Both the position numbers and the translations under genes were made by a program. This document shows, piece after piece, positions 1-7,840 of a stretch of DNA of 64,000 nt (position 1 is its first letter; each line of letters opens with the position of its first letter). Location: assembly GCF_013167955.1 (NCBI RefSeq), contig NZ_BLWF01000003.1:434001-498000 (forward strand). The letters are read 5' to 3'. The notes below the pieces were generated by a model, which made no database searches, had not been told where the DNA came from, and saw only the letters and a program-made list of their open reading frames with translations. The stretch is from Thermanaeromonas sp. C210 (GTDB taxonomy: Bacteria; Bacillota; DSM-521; Neomoorellales; Neomoorellaceae).

Positions 1-969
1 AACCTTTATTGCGATCACTGTTACCGCGATGCCGGGGCCAGGGCGGCAGAAGAATTGAACACCGACGAAGCCAAGGAGCTAATCGACGGGGCGGTACGGG
101 CCGGTTTTCGCATTTTCATCTTCAGCGGTGGGGAACCCCTCCTGCGCCCGGATCTCCTAGAGCTGGTGACCTATGCCACTTCCCAAGGTCTCAGGGTAGT
201 CCTGGGAACCAACGGGACCCTTTTGACCCCAGACCTGGCCCGGGAATTGCGCCGGGCCGGAGCCCGTGCTGTGGGGATTTCCCTGGACAGCTGTAAACCC
301 GAAAAGCACGATAAGTTGCGCCACAAGACGGGGGCCTGGCAGGCAGCTTTGGACGGCATGGAGGCCTGCCGGTCGGCGGGCCTGCCTTTTCAAGTCCATA
401 CCACGGTTTTCGATTGGAACCGCGAGGAATTGGAGGAGTTGACGGACCTCGCCGTATCCCTGGGAGCCAAGGGTCACCATTTCTTCTTTTTAGTGCCCAC
501 CGGCCGGGCAGCCTCCCTGGAGGAAGAGGCCTTAAGGGCCGAGGAATACGAGGAAACCATCAGGACTGTACTGTGGAAACAACAACAGGTAAACATTGAG
601 CTCAAACCCACGTGTGCTCCCCAGTTTATGCGCCTGGCCCGGGAAATGGGGTTGAGCCTGCCCTACAGCCGGGGATGCTTGGCCGGCATAGCTTACTGCC
701 TTGTGGGACCCCGGGGCCACCTCCAGCCCTGTGCCTACTTAAATTTAGAAATCGGCAACGTGCGGGAGATTCCCCTGGATAGGTTATGGCAAGAAAGTGA
801 GGTGCTTAAAAAGCTCCGGGGGCAAGACTACGGGGGCGTTTGCGGCCGCTGTCGCTACCGCACCCTTTGCGGCGGCTGCCGGGCCCGGGCCTACTGTTTT
901 TCCGGCGACTACATGGCCGCCGATCCCTGGTGCCGCTACTACTGGGGAAAGGAGGAACGCGTTGGATAA
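1..969 (+). CDS. Radical SAM/SPASM protein of alternative haem pathway (5' truncated)
   Basis: The frame is open from base 1, so the gene starts upstream of the window; the visible part begins inside the radical SAM cluster motif (YCDHC, the last two of the three CxxxCxxC cysteines). The glycine-rich FSGGEP motif follows, and the C-terminal third carries a SPASM-type cysteine set (CLAGIAYC, CAYL, CGRCRYRTLCGGC) for extra FeS clusters. It runs directly into ahbA, ahbB and hemL, which marks it as the haem-pathway radical SAM type (AhbC/AhbD/NirJ). AhbC and AhbD act on didecarboxysiroheme and Fe-coproporphyrin. I cannot tell from the sequence which paralogue this is; NirJ2-like is also possible because the missing upstream part would show whether a second copy precedes it. 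Confidence 0.82.
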   Translation, partial: NLYCDHCYRDAGARAAEELNTDEAKELIDGAVRAGFRIFIFSGGEPLLRPDLLELVTYATSQGLRVVLGTNGTLLTPDLARELRRAGARAVGISLDSCKPEKHDKLRHKTGAWQAALDGMEACRSAGLPFQVHTTVFDWNREELEELTDLAVSLGAKGHHFFFLVPTGRAASLEEEALRAEEYEETIRTVLWKQQQVNIELKPTCAPQFMRLAREMGLSLPYSRGCLAGIAYCLVGPRGHLQPCAYLNLEIGNVREIPLDRLWQESEVLKKLRGQDYGGVCGRCRYRTLCGGCRARAYCFSGDYMAADPWCRYYWGKEERVG

Positions 970-1441
970 CCTGGACCGCCAACTTCTGAACCTAATCCAG
1001 CAGGATTTTCCCCTTACCGGTCGACCCTACCTGGAGATAGGTCGCCGCCTGAACTTGAGCGAAGGCGAAGTAATAAAACGGCTGAAAAAACTAAAAAAGG
1101 CGGGTATCGTCCGCCGGATCGGAGCCGTCTTTGACCTGCGGCGGCTGGGATATGTGAGCACCCTTTGTGCTCTTAAGGTGCCGCCTGAGCGCTTGGTAGA
1201 GGTGGCCGAAGTGGTCAATTCTTTTCCCGGCGTTACCCACAATTATCTCCGGGAACATGAATATAGCATGTGGTTTACCTTAATCGGGCCCAGCCGTCAA
1301 GACCTGGAGAGGACCATGGAGGAAATAAAAAGGCGAACGGGGTTGACGGAACTTCTGGAACTTCCGGCCGAGCGCTCCTTTAAAATAAGGGTTAATTTTA
1401 ACCTGGAGGTCGGGGCGGACAATGGAAGGGCCGTTCTCTGA
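962..1441 (+). CDS. ahbA: Siroheme decarboxylase subunit AhbA (Lrp/AsnC fold)
   Basis: Product is about 159 residues, with an N-terminal winged-helix region (NLSEGEVIKRLKKLKKAGIVRR) and a C-terminal RAM-like domain. The THNYLREHEYSMWF segment fits siroheme decarboxylases rather than DNA-binding Lrp regulators. AhbA with AhbB decarboxylates siroheme to 12,18-didecarboxysiroheme. I start at TTG 962, which has AAAGGAGGAA 5-6 bases upstream and overlaps the preceding stop by 8 bases; a longer reading from 797 adds a low-complexity Ala-rich extension lying wholly over the radical SAM gene and is unlikely. Its 3' end overlaps ahbB by 20 bases, so translation is probably coupled. Confidence 0.86.
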   Translation: MDNLDRQLLNLIQQDFPLTGRPYLEIGRRLNLSEGEVIKRLKKLKKAGIVRRIGAVFDLRRLGYVSTLCALKVPPERLVEVAEVVNSFPGVTHNYLREHEYSMWFTLIGPSRQDLERTMEEIKRRTGLTELLELPAERSFKIRVNFNLEVGADNGRAVL

Positions 1442-1901
1442 ACTGGAGAAGAATATCGTGCGCTTTTTCCAGGGCGACATTCCCTTAGAACCCCGTCCCT
1501 TTGAAAGGGCGGCGCGGGAGTTGGGGATCAGTGAAGATGAAGTCCTTGATTATCTCCGGCGCTGGCAAAGGGAAGGGATTATACGGCGCTTCGGCGCCGC
1601 CCTCCGCCACCGGGAAGCGGGCATTGAGGCCAATGCCATGATCGTGTGGCAGGTTCCTTCGGAACAAATTCAAGCTGCCGGGAGCCGGCTGGCCTCCTTT
1701 CCGGAAGTGACCCACTGCTACCAGCGGAGAACCGCTCCGGGGTGGCCTTACAACCTCTTCGCCATGGTCCACGGGGCTACCCGGAAAGAGTGCGAGGCCC
1801 TGGCCCGCAGACTGGCGGCGGCTATTGACAACTACAATTACCGGATCCTTTTCAGCACGGCCGAGCTCAAAAAGGAAAGTATGCGTTATTTCTCGGACTA
1901 G
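1422..1901 (+). CDS. ahbB: Siroheme decarboxylase subunit AhbB (Lrp/AsnC fold)
   Basis: A 159-residue paralogue of the preceding gene. The HCYQRRTAPGWPYNLFAMVHG-like stretch (about residues 99-120) is the AhbB signature; the conserved His/Tyr/Arg there are placed near the haem in the family. The helix-turn-helix part (LGISEDEVLDYLRRWQREG) is kept, as is usual for these enzymes. It works as a heteromer with AhbA in the cytoplasm. The pair followed by hemL shows that this organism makes haem from siroheme rather than through protoporphyrin, as sulfate reducers and several clostridial relatives do. Confidence 0.86.
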   Translation: MEGPFSELEKNIVRFFQGDIPLEPRPFERAARELGISEDEVLDYLRRWQREGIIRRFGAALRHREAGIEANAMIVWQVPSEQIQAAGSRLASFPEVTHCYQRRTAPGWPYNLFAMVHGATRKECEALARRLAAAIDNYNYRILFSTAELKKESMRYFSD

Positions 1902-1985
1902 GGTGCTTCCCAGGAAAATAAGATTAAGGTCTTCCCGCCGGTGGGGCAGGGAAGGGCTTCGGAAGCATTCCGGAGAAGGGGGTAA

Positions 1986-3296
1986 ATGACAGTGTATAAG
2001 GAGTGGCCGCGTTCCAGCCGGGCCTACGCCGAGGCCGTGAAGGTAATGCCCGGAGGCGTGAACAGTCCGGTACGGGCCTTTAAGGCAGTAGGCATGGACC
2101 CGCCCTTTATAAGTCGCGGGGCAGGTTCGAAGATCTACGACATTGACGGTCACGAATATATCGATTTTGTAGGATCATGGGGTCCCCTGATCCTGGGCCA
2201 CCGGCACCCGGAAGTCACGGCGGCCCTGGAGAAAACCCTCAAGGAAATGGGCACGAGTTTTGGTGCCCCTACGGAATTAGAAACGGAGCTGGCCCGCGCA
2301 ATCACGGAAGCCGTTCCCTCCGTCGAGATGGTGCGCCTGGTGAATTCGGGCACCGAGGCCGTTATGAGTGCTATAAGGCTGGCCCGGGCTTTCACCGGAA
2401 GGGAGAAAATTATAAAGTTCGCCGGGTGCTACCACGGCCACGCCGATTATCTCCTCATCAAGGCGGGCTCCGGCGCCCTTACCTTCGGGGTACCTACCAG
2501 CCCCGGCGTACCAAAGGGTACGGCGGAAAATTCCCTGGTGGCTCGCTACAACGATCTGGACAGCGTCAAGGAGATTTTCCGCCACGTGGGGGAAGAAATC
2601 GCAGCGGTGATAGTAGAACCGGTGGCCGGGAATATGGGTTGCGTCCCCCCCAGACCAGGTTTCCTGGCCGGTCTGCGTGAGCTGACTAAGAAGTACGGGG
2701 CCCTGCTTATTTTTGACGAGGTCATGACCGGCTTCCGCGTGGCTTACGGCGGTGCGCAGGAGCTTTACGGCGTGCGTCCAGACCTTACCTGCCTAGGTAA
2801 AGTAATTGGCGGCGGGCTGCCGGTTGGAGCCTATGGAGGTCCCAAGGAAATAATGGAGCGGGTGGCTCCGGCCGGGCCCGTCTATCAGGCCGGCACCCTT
2901 TCAGGCAACCCCCTGGCGGTAGCCGCCGGGCTGGCGACCCTTAAGATTTTGGGACGCGGGGGAGCGTACGAAGCTTTGGAAAACAAGGCCAGATTTTTGG
3001 AAGAAGGCTTTCGGGAGGCCTTAGAGGAAGCAGGAGTGGTAGCGACCATCAATCGCGTGGGGAGCATGTTTACCGTTTTCTTTACTTCCGGAGAGGTGTA
3101 CGATTACGAAACCGCCCTTTCCTCGGATACCGGCTCCTTTGCCCGGTATTTTCGCTCTATGTTGGAACAAGGTATATACTTGCCCCCCTCCCAGTTTGAG
3201 GCCGCTTTCGTATCCCTGGCCCATACCAGGGAGGACCTGGAAAAAACCATTGAAGCAGCCAAGGGCGCCTTTAAAGCCCTGCACCGGGCGGGATAA
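1986..3296 (+). CDS. hemL: Glutamate-1-semialdehyde 2,1-aminomutase
   Basis: 436 residues, normal for the family. PLP-dependent fold type I enzyme converting glutamate-1-semialdehyde to 5-aminolevulinate, the second step of C5 tetrapyrrole synthesis. Visible hallmarks are the N-terminal [12 protein letters not shown] motif, SGTEA around residue 120, the DEVM aspartate segment ([10 protein letters not shown]) and the PLP lysine in [13 protein letters not shown]. Start ATG 1986 follows GAAGGGGGT. It sits 85 bases after ahbB and closes the tetrapyrrole operon, supplying ALA to siroheme, haem and probably the corrinoid that the acetyl-CoA pathway downstream needs. Confidence 0.96.
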   Translation: MTVYKEWPRSSRAYAEAVKVMPGGVNSPVRAFKAVGMDPPFISRGAGSKIYDIDGHEYIDFVGSWGPLILGHRHPEVTAALEKTLKEMGTSFGAPTELETELARAITEAVPSVEMVRLVNSGTEAVMSAIRLARAFTGREKIIKFAGCYHGHADYLLIKAGSGALTFGVPTSPGVPKGTAENSLVARYNDLDSVKEIFRHVGEEIAAVIVEPVAGNMGCVPPRPGFLAGLRELTKKYGALLIFDEVMTGFRVAYGGAQELYGVRPDLTCLGKVIGGGLPVGAYGGPKEIMERVAPAGPVYQAGTLSGNPLAVAAGLATLKILGRGGAYEALENKARFLEEGFREALEEAGVVATINRVGSMFTVFFTSGEVYDYETALSSDTGSFARYFRSMLEQGIYLPPSQFEAAFVSLAHTREDLEKTIEAAKGAFKALHRAG

Positions 3297-3494
3297 TGGA
3301 GGAGCTTCTGCGGGGCCGGGTTACCTCTGCAATCTGTTTCCCGTTGAGAAGGTCGCGGCATCCCTTTTTAGCGCTTAAGGTGCCGGTAAACCTAGGAAAA
3401 CGGGCCTGGCGGCGCACCTCCAGTTCCTTTAGCAGGAATCTCCCCTTCAAGGGAGAATTCTCAAAAAGTGTCGGTTTCAGGAGGTGCGGCAGCC

Positions 3495-5435
3495 TTGGAG
3501 GAGACAATCTTTGCCCTTGATGTCGGAACCCGGAAAGTAGCCGGCGTCATCCTGGCCCGGGAAAAGTCGAAACTGCGCCTCCGCGCCGCAGTTATCCAAG
3601 AACACAAAGAGCGGGCCATGGTAGACGGCCAGATCCACAATGTTCCGCTGGTGGCCGATGTTATACAACAAGTAAAGGAAAAACTCGAACGGAAAATCCG
3701 TTCTCCCTTGACGAAGGTAGCCGTGGCGGCCGCAGGCCGCGCCCTCATTACGCAGCAAGCCGCGGCGGAAAGGGAGGTTGACGTTGGAGAAGAAATAAGC
3801 GGTGAGGTAGTTCTGGCCCTGGAGGCCGACGCCGTTCAAGAGGCAGAGCAGCTTATTCTGAACCGTAAGGACGCCGCCGGTGATTATCACTGCGTCGGAT
3901 ACAGTGTAATTAATTATACTCTGGACAACAGTCCCATAGGCCATCTGGTAGGCCAGCGGGGTCACCGAATAGGAGTGGAAGTCATTGCTACCTTTCTGCC
4001 CCGGGTGGTGGTGGATTCCCTGGTTTCCGCCCTCCTGCGGGCGGGGTTGGAGATGACGTCCCTTACTTTAGAGCCCATTGCCGCGGCGGCCTTGGCCGTG
4101 CCTCCTGCTATGCGGGGGCTGAACATTGCCCTCGTCGACGTGGGTGCCGGCACTTCGGACATTGCCCTCGCGCGGGAGGGAAGTATTTCCGGTTACGCCA
4201 TGGTGCCGGCGGCCGGGGATGAAATTACCGAGTACCTGGCCGACAAGCTGCTGTTAGATTTTAATACAGCCGAGGGAGTAAAAAGACAGCTGAACGAAAG
4301 GGAACGGGTCACCTTTACGGACATCGTGGGAAACAGGAGAGAATTGCCTTCTCACGAGGTTGTCGACCTCCTGACGCCGGCGGTCATCGAACTCACCCGT
4401 CAGATTGCGGAGCAAATTTTGCTTCTTAACGGGAAAGCGCCCCAGGCCGTCTTGCTAATTGGAGGGGGCAGCCTGACCCCGGGCCTTCCCCGTGCTTTAG
4501 CCCGTCAACTAGAACTGCCGGAGGATAGGGTAGCCGTTAGGAGCCGGGAAGTGGTAACCGACATCAGCGGTTCGCCCGGCTTTAGGGGTCCCCAGGCCAT
4601 TACACCCCTGGGGATTGCCCTCACCGCCCTGCGGCGGGAGGGTCTTACCCTGTCCCAAGTACAGGTTAACGGTCGACCGGTCCAGCTCCTGGGTCACCGT
4701 AGGCTCACCGTCGCCCAGGCCTTGCTGGCCGCGGGCATACCGGTACGCCGCCTCTACGGCCGCCCCGGGCGGGGCATAGGAGTAGAGGTGAACGGCCGCC
4801 TGCATTTTATTAGGGGAGAGCCGGGTAGACCGGGACGGATTATCCTCAACGGGCAGCCTGTCTCCCTGGACCACCAGGTCAAAGGTGGTGATGTACTGCA
4901 GTTTATCCCGGGAGAGAACGGCGCCGATGCCCGGGCTAAAGTGGGGGACTTAGTTCCGGAGACTTCGGTTAAGGAGATAACCTTCAATGGACGCAGAATT
5001 ATCCTCGAGCCGGTTATCCTAATGAACGGGAACGCGGTTTCCCGGGATGCGGAAGTTCCCGATCAGGCCAAGATAGAATATAACTCCCTGGAAACCGTGG
5101 CGGACGTGTTGCGCCATTTAGGGGAAAGCGATGACCGGCCGGTATTTTTGAACGGCCAGCGGGTCCAGCGGGAGGCCAGAGTAAAAACAGGCGATGTGCT
5201 GGAAACGGGCGCCAAGGCCACCTACCGCACGATAAAGATTAAGTTGAACGGTAAGGAGGTTGAACTCCCGCTAGGGACCAGCCAGGCCATTTTTGCCGAC
5301 TTGTTTACTTATCTAGATATAGGGTCCACTCCGCCAGCGGGGAAGAAAACCCTCCGCATGGAGATAAACAACCGCCCGGCCGAGTTCACTTCGCCTTTAG
5401 AGGACGGCGATGAGATAATCCTGGAATGGATTTAA
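3495..5435 (+). CDS. FtsA/PilM-like actin-fold ATPase with C-terminal beta-grasp-like repeats
   Basis: About 646 residues. The first 390 form an actin-like ATPase: phosphate-1 motif FALDVGTRKVAGV, the 1C/2C-type insert, phosphate-2 VDVGAGTSDIAL and adenosine motif LIGGGSLTPGLPRAL. The C-terminal 250 residues are unlike FtsA and contain three similar units of the type LNG-x-V...VK-x-GDVL (around residues 460-490, 555-585 and 620-646), reminiscent of beta-grasp/ubiquitin-like or SLBB pieces. I start at TTG 3495 because AGGAGGT ends 9 bases before it; a GTG at 3468 has no such site. A cell division or envelope scaffold role is inferred from the ATPase only. It is monocistronic and ends at a strong bidirectional terminator. 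Confidence 0.75.
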   Translation: MEETIFALDVGTRKVAGVILAREKSKLRLRAAVIQEHKERAMVDGQIHNVPLVADVIQQVKEKLERKIRSPLTKVAVAAAGRALITQQAAAEREVDVGEEISGEVVLALEADAVQEAEQLILNRKDAAGDYHCVGYSVINYTLDNSPIGHLVGQRGHRIGVEVIATFLPRVVVDSLVSALLRAGLEMTSLTLEPIAAAALAVPPAMRGLNIALVDVGAGTSDIALAREGSISGYAMVPAAGDEITEYLADKLLLDFNTAEGVKRQLNERERVTFTDIVGNRRELPSHEVVDLLTPAVIELTRQIAEQILLLNGKAPQAVLLIGGGSLTPGLPRALARQLELPEDRVAVRSREVVTDISGSPGFRGPQAITPLGIALTALRREGLTLSQVQVNGRPVQLLGHRRLTVAQALLAAGIPVRRLYGRPGRGIGVEVNGRLHFIRGEPGRPGRIILNGQPVSLDHQVKGGDVLQFIPGENGADARAKVGDLVPETSVKEITFNGRRIILEPVILMNGNAVSRDAEVPDQAKIEYNSLETVADVLRHLGESDDRPVFLNGQRVQREARVKTGDVLETGAKATYRTIKIKLNGKEVELPLGTSQAIFADLFTYLDIGSTPPAGKKTLRMEINNRPAEFTSPLEDGDEIILEWI

Positions 5436-5482
5436 GCAGGCCAGGGGCCGCGACCCGAATAAGCCTGCTCCAAATTAGTCCA

Positions 5483-5516
5483 AAAGAAGAAAGGCCCTTT
5501 CGGGCCTTTCTTCTTT
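5483..5516. terminator. Bidirectional intrinsic terminator
   Basis: A perfect 15-bp inverted repeat (AAAGAAGAAAGGCCC with its complement) around a TTTC loop. It has an A-run on one side and a T-run on the other, so it can stop transcription both from the FtsA-like gene on the plus strand and from tRNA-Leu on the minus strand. Confidence 0.88.
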
Positions 5517-5603
5517 GGTGCGGCAGAAGGGATTTGAACCCCCACGGTCGCAGTGACCACTAGACCCTGAATCTAGCGCGTCTGCCAGTTCCGCCACTGC
5601 CGC
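5516..5603 (-). tRNA. tRNA-Leu (anticodon CAG)
   Basis: Read on the minus strand this is a class II tRNA with acceptor stem GCGGCAG/CTGCCGC, discriminator A, encoded CCA, T-loop GTTCAAATC, a long variable arm, and anticodon loop centred on CAG (ATTCAGG). It is monocistronic, with its own promoter at 5616-5645. Confidence 0.95.
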
Positions 5604-5615
5604 ATGCGCAAGTTT

Positions 5616-5645
5616 ATTCTATCATCCTATTCCCGTATCTGTCAA
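5616..5645 (-). promoter_or_regulatory. Sigma-A promoter of tRNA-Leu
   Basis: On the minus strand TTGACA (5640-5645) and TAGAAT (5616-5621) are separated by 18 bases, with the tRNA 5' end about 13 bases beyond the -10. Nothing else between 5604 and 5700 is recognisable. Confidence 0.75.
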
Positions 5646-5700
5646 GGGGGATAAAGTCCGAGGCATCTGCGTTGTGGCCGATTTTTTAGAAGGCCTTGAC

Positions 5701-5845
5701 ATAATCTTACAGAAGCAACCCTATAATTAATAGGGTAGGCGCCTCAGGAATATAAAAAGCCTTAAGGAGATGGCAAGCGTTGGTAAAATAACCCCAAAAA
5801 GGGTATATTACTTCTTCTACCACCCTTTATGGTAGTATCTACCAC
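5701..5845 (+). repeat. Dispersed 145-base repeat, copy A
   Basis: This stretch aligns end to end with the reverse complement of 40567-40712. The first 18 bases (ATAATCTTACAGAAGCAA) and the last 16 (TGGTAGTATCTACCAC) are identical, while the middle is diverged but alignable with about one gap. It lies 5 bases downstream of the transposase stop codon, so it may be the outer end of this IS; a partial match to its first bases occurs inverted at 7436-7446. It contains no credible reading frame. Confidence 0.6.
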
Positions 5846-5850
5846 TTAAT

Positions 5851-7179
5851 TTAGGCTGCCTTTACTAAACTGCGTAGGTTTTCTCCTTTCTTTTCTCGTA
5901 TCCTCCCTAGCGCCATGGCCAGCATCACCGCTAACGCTAGAGCGCATGTTAAACTCATCTTCTTTAATCCTCGAATAAAGTGTTGCTCAAAACCAAAACT
6001 CTGGTCTAATCGGCTGTTTACTCGCTCCACCGCTGTACGCTTCTTGTAAAGTTCCTCCCAGCGGTAGCTGGAACGTGCTAGCGGCGTGAACACCCTCCGG
6101 TCTTCCTTAAGGGGTATCCGAATACTGCTCTTAACCGGACATTTATCTATTCCCTTGCATCTTAACCCATAATGCCTGGCCGGACAGCGGTATTTTAATG
6201 TTTCCCGGTCCTTCTCAAATCCTCCATAGGCCATCTCCCTCTTTATCCCCGTCTCCGGACAGTAACAGTATACTTTCCCCTTATAGTCGTATACTACGCT
6301 CTCCTGCCCCGCTATTAGTTTAGTTTCTTCCCCGTCTTTCCATTGGTTCCTTATGTCTATGACCGGCTTTATTTGATACTCTTCCCATAGCTCGATGATT
6401 AGTTCTGTGGAGTCGTAGGCCTTGTCTGCTGTAAGATATTTAATCCTTTCAAAGGTCCCCGGTGCCTTCTCTTTTACCCTCTCCAGAAGCTTGGGCGCCT
6501 CTTTTACTTCGCTCGCCGACGCCTTGGTAACTTTAAACCCTAGAGGCAGTTCGTATAGGGCATCTACTATTAGGTGCAGCCGAAATCCAAACCATTTCAC
6601 TACTTTTTCCCACTGGCTGCCGTCTTCCCTCTTACCCCGGTAAACCTTACACCCCCAGTCTGCATCTTGTTCCCGCCGACCGTCAGGTCTAAGCTCCCCC
6701 ACTTTTTCCTTCTTCCTCCCACGACTTAAGCTCGCCAAGGCTTTGCCGTCTATGGCCGCTACTTCTCCAAAACCCGGTAGTTCCTCCCTTAGCTCCTCTA
6801 CCAGCCGGTAAAATATTTCTTCGACCTTCTCTTCTTTCTTAAGCAGTTTCCCCAAAAACCGGCTGTATACCCATGACGGCGGTACGGCTTTTTCTCCCTT
6901 CGTTAGGTCAAATCCGCATAGCTCTCGTAATTGGGCATTACGCCAAAGTTCCCGCCTTAAACTTTCTATCGAAGGATGTTGGTATACTATCCCTGCCAGT
7001 ACAGAGTTCCATACGGCCCTTATGGGATAGTCATCCCGCCCATTCGCCCGTTCCTTCTCCAGTTCCACCATCAATTCTTCGTCCGGCATGTATTCAAGTA
7101 CTAGCCTAAGTCGTTCGAGCTCCCCTAAATTTTCGATTTCCCTCCACCCAAAAAGCCTCTGTTGTGGTATAATAGCCAT
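5851..7179 (-). mobile_element. IS transposase, DDE type (IS1182/IS4-like)
   Basis: A 442-residue intact transposase. The DDE catalytic residues can be placed at AIDGKAL (about residue 146), YLTADKAYDS (about 243) and the glutamate in KKRTAVERVNSRL (about 391); a cysteine cluster (CYCPETG, CPARHYGLRCKGIDKCP) sits between the second Asp and the Glu, as in IS1182-type enzymes. Family assignment is by motif only. The start ATG is at 7179 with AAGGAGG 7 bases upstream, and that site is buried in an inverted repeat (7180-7246). No clear target-site duplication was found. The element separates tRNA-Leu from the chemotaxis block. Confidence 0.85.
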
Positions 7180-7246
7180 GGATGACCCTCCTTTGTTTGG
7201 TTGGTTTGGTCTTACTTAACAGATTCGCTCTGAAGGAGGGTCATCC
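7180..7246 (-). promoter_or_regulatory. Inverted repeat occluding the transposase ribosome-binding site
   Basis: A perfect 14-bp inverted repeat: 7180-7193 (GGATGACCCTCCTT on plus) and 7233-7246 (AAGGAGGGTCATCC). In a minus-strand transcript that enters from the right, the 5' arm pairs with the SD arm that ends directly before the ATG, so the ribosome site would be hidden. Transcripts that start in the 39-base loop would lack the 5' arm and stay translatable. This is the design known from other IS elements for blocking expression from read-through transcripts; its function here is inferred. Confidence 0.6.
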
Positions 7247-7568
7247 TCTTTTTTGGGGTCAATTTTTTAATTCCTTAAACCCAATCCCCCTCAACCCCAA
7301 CCAAATTCATGCCTTTCCCGGGGTAAAATTTTTTCCCCAATCCCTTCATACCTTCACCTTTCTTATTTCCGCGTCAGCGCAAATGGCTCAGTCCTGGCGG
7401 GGGGGGCAAAACGTGGGTATAATAATTGCCTTTACTCTGTATGATTTTTCCACCCTAGAGGAGGATTCTGGCAGCAGATGTCGAATTATGGCACAAAGGG
7501 GGCAGGAGCCGTATGGCGGCCCCGAGGGGAAGGCGTACGCCGCTCGTCAAGGTGAATAGGGGAAACAG
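7247..7568 (+). other. Intergenic region with leader promoter of the c-di-GMP riboswitch RNA
   Basis: No credible gene. Positions 7247-7400 are C/T-rich and featureless. A TATAAT at 7418-7423 is a plausible -10 for the riboswitch transcript, but I see no good -35. Bases 7436-7446 match the start of the dispersed repeat in inverted orientation (9-10 of 11) and may be the other IS end. A reading frame over 7182-7559 has no ribosome site and no protein-like composition. Confidence 0.4.
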
Positions 7569-7656
7569 GATCCCGCTAAGGGCAAAGCCGTCGAAAGGCG
7601 GGGGCGCAAAGCTGCGGGCCTAAGGCCTTATGGGCTAGGGCAGCCGGGCTGCCGGG
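7569..7656 (+). promoter_or_regulatory. Cyclic di-GMP-I (GEMM) riboswitch
   Basis: The conserved GEMM-I blocks appear in order: AGGGCAAAGCC, a GNRA tetraloop (CGAAAG) closing the first hairpin, GGGCGCAAAGC, CGGGCCTAA, and the second helix with GCAGCC...GGGCTGCC. It is followed 45 bases later by a terminator hairpin at 7700-7725, so it probably works by transcriptional attenuation. The downstream genes are a chemoreceptor and a diguanylate cyclase, both typical targets of this class. Whether the ligand switches the genes on or off cannot be read from the sequence alone. Confidence 0.88.
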
Positions 7657-7699
7657 AGACGACAGGGTTAGTTGCAATATATCGTATGGTACAGCTCTA

Positions 7700-7725
7700 G
7701 GGCCGCCCCAGGAGGGGGGCCTTTT
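7700..7725 (+). terminator. Riboswitch expression-platform terminator
   Basis: GGCC-G-CCCC, loop AGGA, GGGG-GGCC, then TTTTGTTTG. It lies between the c-di-GMP aptamer and the chemoreceptor gene. Confidence 0.7.
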
Positions 7726-7840
7726 GTTTGGCCGGGTGGGGTGATGTTTTGTTTTAGTACAGATACTCTTGAGCACATGAAAGGAGGGGAGGCCTGCCCC
7801 GAAGGCCGGAATCCGGTGTGAAGGGTTGCAGGGCTAAAGG

